64,000 nt of DNA from Actinacidiphila bryophytorum (GTDB taxonomy: Bacteria; Actinomycetota; Actinomycetes; Streptomycetales; Streptomycetaceae). Position numbers and translations under genes: made by a program. The notes under the pieces were generated by a model. It saw only the letters and a program-made list of their open reading frames with translations, made no database searches and was not told the DNA's origin. The DNA lies in the NCBI RefSeq assembly GCF_016916835.1, contig NZ_JAFFIX010000004.1, positions 310,001 to 374,000 on the forward strand, given 5' to 3'. The stretch's first letter is position 1. Every line of letters starts with the position of its first letter. Shown one piece after another: positions 59,427 through 64,000 of the stretch.

Positions 59427-60263
59427 ATGGCGACGAGTAGTGGCGCGACGAGCGGGGCCACGGCCGGCGGGGCCGCGGTCAAGAAGAAGGCGAAGGTCGC
59501 GCAGACGCATACGGGTCTGGTGCGCCAGGCCCGGCGGATCAACCGCGAACTGGCCGAGGTGTATCCGTACGCCCACCCCGAGCTGGACTTCGAGAATCCC
59601 TTCGAGCTGCTGATCGCCACCGTGCTGTCCGCGCAGACCACCGACCTGCGGGTGAACCAGACGACGCCGGCGCTCTTCGCGCTCTACCCGACGCCGGAGG
59701 CCATGGCGGCGGCCGAGCCCACCGCCCTCGAGGAGATCCTGCGGCCCACCGGCTTCTTCCGCGCCAAGGCGCGCTCCGTGCTCGGCCTGTCCACGGCGCT
59801 GCGCGACGACTTCGGCGGCGAGGTGCCGGGCCGCCTGGAGGACCTGGTCAAGCTGCCCGGTGTGGGCCGCAAGACGGCGAACGTGGTGCTCGGCAATGCC
59901 TTCGGGGTGCCGGGCATCACCGTGGACACCCACTTCGGCCGGCTGTCGCGGCGCTTCGGCTGGACCACGTCGGAGGACCCGGAGAAGGTCGAGCAGGACG
60001 TGGCCGGGCTCTTCCCGAAGTCGGAGTGGACGATGCTCTCGCACCGCGTCGTCTTCCACGGCCGGCGGATCTGCCACGCCCGCAAGCCCGCGTGCGGCGC
60101 CTGCCCCATCGCGCATCTGTGCCCCTCCTACGGCGAGGGCGAGATGGACCCGGAGAAGGCGAAGAAGCTGCTCAAGTACGAGAAGGGCGGTGCGCCCGGC
60201 CAGCGGCTCAAGCCCCCGCCGGACTACCCGGGGCAGCCCGCGCCCCCGCTGGCGGCCTCATGA
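59427..60263 (+). CDS. nth: Endonuclease III
   Basis: The 278-residue protein has the helix-hairpin-helix [20 protein letters not shown], the catalytic Asp in [17 protein letters not shown], and the Fe-S loop C-x6-C-x2-C-x5-C ([17 protein letters not shown]). It removes oxidised pyrimidines and cuts at abasic sites. A basic N-terminal extension is present. It overlaps the Nudix gene as ATGA. It also serves as an internal reference for the Fe-S loop in the methyltransferase fusion. Confidence 0.97.
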   Translation: MATSSGATSGATAGGAAVKKKAKVAQTHTGLVRQARRINRELAEVYPYAHPELDFENPFELLIATVLSAQTTDLRVNQTTPALFALYPTPEAMAAAEPTALEEILRPTGFFRAKARSVLGLSTALRDDFGGEVPGRLEDLVKLPGVGRKTANVVLGNAFGVPGITVDTHFGRLSRRFGWTTSEDPEKVEQDVAGLFPKSEWTMLSHRVVFHGRRICHARKPACGACPIAHLCPSYGEGEMDPEKAKKLLKYEKGGAPGQRLKPPPDYPGQPAPPLAAS

Positions 60264-60982
60264 CGCAGGCCCGGGGGACGGGTGCGGAGGTGGTGGTCAG
60301 CCGCGAGGGGCTGCCCGGCTGGCTCGGCCCGGTCGCGGACGCGGCGCAGGGCATACGCCCCGAGCAGCTGAGCCGCTTCCTGCCGCCCGCGGCCGGGGGG
60401 CGGCAGTCCGCGGTGCTGATCCTCTTCGGCGAGAGGCAGGCCGCGGGAGAGGCCCCCGGGAAGGCCCCTGCGCCCGATCTGCTGCTCATCGAGCGGTCGG
60501 CGGCCCTGCGCTCGCACGCGGGCCAGCCGTCCTTCCCAGGCGGCGCCCTGGACCCGGAGGACGGCGATCCCGACGGTGACGGGCCGCTGCGGGCGGCGCT
60601 GCGCGAGGCCCGGGAGGAGACCGGCCTCGACCCGGCGGGAGTGCAGCTCTTCGGTGTGCTGCCGCGGCTCTACATCCCGGTCAGCAGCTTCGTGGTGACC
60701 CCGGTGCTCGGCTGGTGGCGTACCCCGAGCCCGGTCGGCGTGGTCGACCCGGCCGAGACCGCCCGGGTCTTCCGGGTGCCGCTCGCGGACCTCACCGACC
60801 CGGCCAACCGAGCCACCCTGGTCCACCCCAGCGGTTTCCGCGGCCCGGCCTTCCTGGTGCAGGACGCCCTGGTGTGGGGCTTCACGGCGGGCCTGATCGA
60901 CAAGATCCTGCACTTCGCGGGCTGGGAGCTGCCCTGGGACGAGGAGCGTACGGTCCCGCTCGGCCGCGCCGGGCTTCTGTGA
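60260..60982 (+). CDS. Nudix hydrolase (CoA-pyrophosphatase-like)
   Basis: The 240-residue protein has [20 protein letters not shown] and the Nudix box tail [11 protein letters not shown] near residues 115-125, a form found in CoA pyrophosphatases. It may hydrolyse CoA derivatives or other nucleotides. It is coupled to nth by the ATGA overlap. Confidence 0.9.
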   Translation: MTQARGTGAEVVVSREGLPGWLGPVADAAQGIRPEQLSRFLPPAAGGRQSAVLILFGERQAAGEAPGKAPAPDLLLIERSAALRSHAGQPSFPGGALDPEDGDPDGDGPLRAALREAREETGLDPAGVQLFGVLPRLYIPVSSFVVTPVLGWWRTPSPVGVVDPAETARVFRVPLADLTDPANRATLVHPSGFRGPAFLVQDALVWGFTAGLIDKILHFAGWELPWDEERTVPLGRAGLL

Positions 60983-61055
60983 CCTGTGGCGTCCCCGGTA
61001 CCTGTGACCGCCGTACGGTCCCGCGCGCTCAGGTCGCCATGAGACCGTGTTCCCC

Positions 61056-62255
61056 GTGAACGTGCTGGACTTCCTGCTCATCCTCGCCGCCGTCTGGTTC
61101 GCCGTGATCGGCTACCGGCAGGGCTTCGTCGTCGGCATCATGTCGGTGATCGGCTTCCTCGGCGGCGGCCTCTTCGCGATCTACCTGCTCCCGCTGCTGT
61201 GGGACAAGGCGACCGGCGACGCGACGCCGGGTTCCGCCGCGGTGGTGACGGCGGTGGCGATCGTCATCGTGTGCGCGTCGGTGGGGCAGGCGTTCACGAC
61301 GCACCTGGGCAACAAGCTCCGTACCAAGATCACCTGGTCACCCGCCCGCGCGATCGACGCGAGCGGCGGCGCCCTGGTCAACGTGCTGGCGATGCTGATG
61401 GTCGCGTGGCTGATCGGCAGCGCCCTGGCCACCACGGCGCTGCCGACGATAGGGCGCGAGGTGCGCTCCTCGAAGGTGCTGCTCGGGGTGTCGCGGGTGG
61501 TGCCGTCGGGCGCCGACACCTGGTTCACCGACTTCAGCAACACGCTGGCGCAGAACGGCCTGCCGCAGGTCTTCGGCACCTTCGGCTCCGAGCCGATCAC
61601 CTCGGTGCCCGCACCCGACCCGGCGCTGGTCAACAGCCCCGTGGTGGAGAACGCCAAGCGCAGCATCGTCAAGGTGGTCGGCACCGCGCCCGGCTGCGGC
61701 AAGGTGCTCGAAGGCTCGGGCTTCGTCTTCGCCAAGGACCGGGTCATGACGAACGCGCATGTCGTCGGCGGGGTCTCCGAGCCGACCGTGCAGGTCGGCG
61801 GCAAGGGCAGGCTGCACGACGCCCGGGTGGTGCTCTACGACTGGCAGCGCGACATCGCGGTCCTCGACGTGCCGGGCCTGGACGCGCCCGAGCTGCACTT
61901 CGCCACCACCGACGAGCGCAGCCGCGACGACGCGATCGTGGCCGGTTTCCCGGAGAACGGCGCCTTCGACGTGCGCGCCGCCCGCGTCCGCGACCGTATC
62001 CAGGCCAACGGCCCGGACATCTACCACCGCGGCACGGTCCACCGCGACGTCTACTCGCTGTACGCGACCGTCAGGCAGGGCAACTCCGGCGGGCCGCTGC
62101 TCACCACGGACGGCAAGGTCGCCGGGGTCGTCTTCGCCAAGTCGCTCGACGACTCCAACACCGGTTACGCCCTGACCGCCGACGAGGTCGCCCCCGACGC
62201 GGCCGCGGGGCGTACCGCGGACCACAGGGTGGACAGCCAGAGCTGCGCGCTGTGA
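61056..62255 (+). CDS. MarP-type membrane serine protease
   Basis: The ~399-residue protein has four membrane segments (VLDFLLILAAVWFAVIGYRQ, GIMSVIGFLGGGLFAIYLLP, AAVVTAVAIVIVCASV, LVNVLAMLMVAWLIGSALAT). A trypsin-like domain follows with His in RVMTNAHVVGG, Asp in RDIAVLDVPG and Ser in QGNSGGPLLTTDGKVAG. MarP proteases act in the cell envelope during acid or oxidative stress. The GTG at 61056 was chosen over 61047. Confidence 0.92.
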   Translation: MNVLDFLLILAAVWFAVIGYRQGFVVGIMSVIGFLGGGLFAIYLLPLLWDKATGDATPGSAAVVTAVAIVIVCASVGQAFTTHLGNKLRTKITWSPARAIDASGGALVNVLAMLMVAWLIGSALATTALPTIGREVRSSKVLLGVSRVVPSGADTWFTDFSNTLAQNGLPQVFGTFGSEPITSVPAPDPALVNSPVVENAKRSIVKVVGTAPGCGKVLEGSGFVFAKDRVMTNAHVVGGVSEPTVQVGGKGRLHDARVVLYDWQRDIAVLDVPGLDAPELHFATTDERSRDDAIVAGFPENGAFDVRAARVRDRIQANGPDIYHRGTVHRDVYSLYATVRQGNSGGPLLTTDGKVAGVVFAKSLDDSNTGYALTADEVAPDAAAGRTADHRVDSQSCAL

Positions 62256-62258
62256 GCC

Positions 62259-62411
62259 TCAGTCGCGCGGATGGCGCAGCCGGGCGCCGACCCACCTGGC
62301 CCGGCGCCTGAGGATGCGGGGGATGCCCAGCCGGGACTCGCCCGGCGGGAAGAGGTCCATGGGCGCCGTACTGCTGACGGCGGCGGAGGTGCTTCGGCGA
62401 TTGCGTGACAC
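62259..62411 (-). CDS. Small conserved Arg-rich protein (50 aa)
   Basis: The GTG-started frame encodes SRNRRSTSAAVSSTAPMDLF, then PPGESRLGIPRILRRRARWV and GARLRHPRD. It is convergent with the protease gene. I recall a similar short protein at this place in other Streptomyces; no function is known. The frame choice is supported by its order of residues over the overlapping low-quality frames. Confidence 0.65.
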   Translation of the reverse strand: MSRNRRSTSAAVSSTAPMDLFPPGESRLGIPRILRRRARWVGARLRHPRD

Positions 62412-62554
62412 ATCACGGTAGTCGTGCGTCCAACCCATACCGAGCTACGTGCCCGCGCCTCTTGGTCGGTAATCGCCGTTTGCTGGTCCGGTTGGCGTAT
62501 GCGCCCGGCATTTTAACGATCATGAGCTTGTCGTACCGGCGCGGACCCGTACGG

Positions 62555-63511
62555 TCAGCGGTCCGGCTCGGGGTCCTTGAGCCAGTTGACCAGCTCGGCG
62601 GAGAAGGCGGCGGGGTCCTCCTCGTGCGGGAAGTGCCCGAGGCCGTCGAAGAGCCGCCAGCGGTAGGGCGCCTCCACGTACTCACCGCTGCCGGCCGCGC
62701 TGCCCGTCCTGATCGCCGGGTCGAGCGAGCCGTGCAGATGCAGCGTCGGCACCCGCACCGGCCGCTTCATCCTGCGGTTGAACTGGATCCCGTCGGGCCG
62801 CGCCATCGACCGCACCATCCAGCGGTAGGGCTCGATGGCGCAGTGCGCGGTCGAGGGGATCTGCATCGCCCGCCGGTAGACGTCGATCGCCTCGTCGTCC
62901 GGCAGCGAGGGACCCGACCAGGAGTGGATCAGCTCCCCGACCAGCGCCGCGTCGTCCGCGACGAGCTGCCGTTCGGGCAGCCACGGCCGCTGGAAGCCCC
63001 AGATGTACGCCCCGGAGCGGCTCTGCCGCAGGTCGGTCAGCATCGCGGTGCGCCAGCGGCGCGGGTGCGGCATGGAGCAGACCGCGAGCCTGCGCACCAG
63101 CTTGGGCCGCATCGCGGCGGCCGTCCAGGCCAGGTAACCGCCCAGGTCGTGGCCGACCAGGGCGGCGTCCGGCTCGCCGAGGGAGCGGATCACCCCGGTC
63201 ACGTCCAGCGCGAGGTTGCCCGGGTCGTAGCCGCGCGGCGTACGGTCGCTGCCGCCGACCCCGCGCAGGTCCATCGCCACCGCGCGGAAACCGGCGTCGG
63301 CCAGTGCGGTGAGCTGGTGCCGCCAGGTCCACCAGAACTGCGGGAAGCCGTGCAGGAAGAGCACCAGCGGCCCGTCACCGACCTCGGCGATGTGGAAGCG
63401 GGCGCCGTTGGCAGCCACGTCGCGGTGTGTCCAGGGGCCGTCGGGCCGGGCCACCGACGCGCTCGACCCGCCTTTTTTCCACGGGTTTCCCGACCCGTCG
63501 GCGAGGTTCAT
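62555..63511 (-). CDS. Alpha/beta hydrolase (epoxide-hydrolase-like)
   Basis: The 318-residue protein has the HGFPQFWWTWRHQLTALADA oxyanion motif, DLRGVGGSD, the nucleophile Asp in VGHDLGGYLAW, and the late acid/His in DPAIRTG and GLGHFPHEED. These are marks of epoxide hydrolase/haloalkane-type enzymes. The substrate is unknown. It is followed on the same strand by a membrane protein gene. Confidence 0.9.
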   Translation of the reverse strand: MNLADGSGNPWKKGGSSASVARPDGPWTHRDVAANGARFHIAEVGDGPLVLFLHGFPQFWWTWRHQLTALADAGFRAVAMDLRGVGGSDRTPRGYDPGNLALDVTGVIRSLGEPDAALVGHDLGGYLAWTAAAMRPKLVRRLAVCSMPHPRRWRTAMLTDLRQSRSGAYIWGFQRPWLPERQLVADDAALVGELIHSWSGPSLPDDEAIDVYRRAMQIPSTAHCAIEPYRWMVRSMARPDGIQFNRRMKRPVRVPTLHLHGSLDPAIRTGSAAGSGEYVEAPYRWRLFDGLGHFPHEEDPAAFSAELVNWLKDPEPDR

Positions 63512-63524
63512 GCTCCAGAGCGTG

Positions 63525-64000
63525 TCACATCTTGGCGCCCGCCGTGGCGTCCCCCGTGGGCAGGACCCGTGAAGCCTCCGTGGCGCCGCTGCGCAGCGCG
63601 GGCACGGTGCCGTCGGCCAGCTCGCGCGGGTGCGGCTTGGCCTTCTGCAGCACCGCGGCGGTCTCCTTCGCCGAGGCGATGGAGCGCTCCGGCTTCTTGA
63701 CCTTCTTGAACCGCCCGTAGGCGAAGGCGCCCAGCAGCAGGGCCAGCAGCACGTAGCCGCCGAAGACGATCAGGAACGACCAGCCCAGCGTCAGCCCCAG
63801 CGCCTGCAGGCCGTACGCGGCGGCGAAGCTGAGCATCGGCACCGAGAAGAACGCGAGCGCCACCGCCCCGACGACCGCCCCGCTGCCGAACGCCGCGCGC
63901 TTGGCGTCCTGCCGCAGCTCCGCCTTGGCGAGGGCGATCTCGTCGTGCACCAGGGCACTCATCTCCGCCGTGGCGGCGGCGAAAAGCTGCCCGATGCTGC
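63525..64000 (-). CDS. Phage-holin-family membrane protein (start off window)
   Basis: The frame reads in from the right edge as SIGQLFAAATAEMSALVHDE, IALAKAELRQDAKR, then two membrane segments (VVGAVALAFFSVPMLSFAAA, FLIVFGGYVLLALLLGAFAY) and a basic tail. This is the actinobacterial phage-holin superfamily/DUF1469 type of membrane protein, not a lysis holin. The true start lies outside the window. Confidence 0.85.
   Translation of the reverse strand, partial: SIGQLFAAATAEMSALVHDEIALAKAELRQDAKRAAFGSGAVVGAVALAFFSVPMLSFAAAYGLQALGLTLGWSFLIVFGGYVLLALLLGAFAYGRFKKVKKPERSIASAKETAAVLQKAKPHPRELADGTVPALRSGATEASRVLPTGDATAGAKM

Noticed and set aside
63525..64000. Holin-family protein as a lysis gene
   Set aside because: This family in actinobacteria is a housekeeping membrane protein, and no endolysin is nearby.

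Overview
The window is high-GC actinobacterial chromosome, almost certainly Streptomycetaceae. The evidence is the codon bias, frequent GTG starts, and many families typical of that group: DUF397-neighbourhood style XRE-DUF5753 regulators, DUF6879, DUF2637, DUF3151, DUF3152, a Streptomyces-type Crp and MarP. A perfect 14-bp parS-like palindrome (GTTTCACGTGAAAC) just upstream of fba suggests an oriC-proximal core location.

Layout. (1) Positions 1-8095 are a scarred, modular region. Four C-terminal fragments of one aminotransferase gene (756-979, 3897-4335, 5305-5743, 7660-8095) plus a 46-bp sliver (2738-2783) alternate with toxin-antitoxin modules (YefM/YoeB-like, VapBC-like, Phd/RelE-like), two copies of an ADP-ribosylglycohydrolase, a lipoprotein and a truncated vWA protein. 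Each long fragment ends at the same 5-6 bp core and continues into the same phage-side arm, so they read as serial attL scars. (2) Positions 8096-44538 are a ~36.4-kb integrative mobilizable element bounded by attL (core 8090-8095) and attR (core 44533-44538). It encodes a large serine integrase at its left end, a MobC/relaxase/DUF2637 mobilization block, a tRNA-like gene, and two cargo blocks. The first cargo block is a tightly coupled operon with a radical SAM enzyme, a P-loop kinase, an STM4013-like phosphohydrolase and a Nudix protein. The second is a defence island: MORC-type ATPase, Z1 helicase-like protein, PD-(D/E)XK protein, AIPR protein, Vsr, a cytosine methyltransferase fused to an endonuclease-III-like iron-sulfur domain, and a two-ATPase sensor kinase with its response regulator. 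An IS630-type element with a passenger gene sits between the two blocks. The element's right end carries a complete but diverged aminotransferase gene, while the host gene is cut in two. (3) Positions 44539-64000 are ordinary core chromosome: the host aminotransferase 5' part, folE, pyrE, fba, a kynurenine-pathway trio, crp, nth, a MarP protease and others.

How the parts fit (inference). The integrase attacks a conserved PLP aminotransferase gene, probably the dapC-like gene that from memory also holds the attB of actinophage TG1. The element brings a replacement copy whose core is kept but whose flanking DNA is recoded. Repeated visits by related elements would have left the scars, toxin-antitoxin modules and duplicated cargo to the left. 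No TraB/FtsK-type or type IV transfer gene was seen, so the element looks mobilizable rather than self-transmissible.
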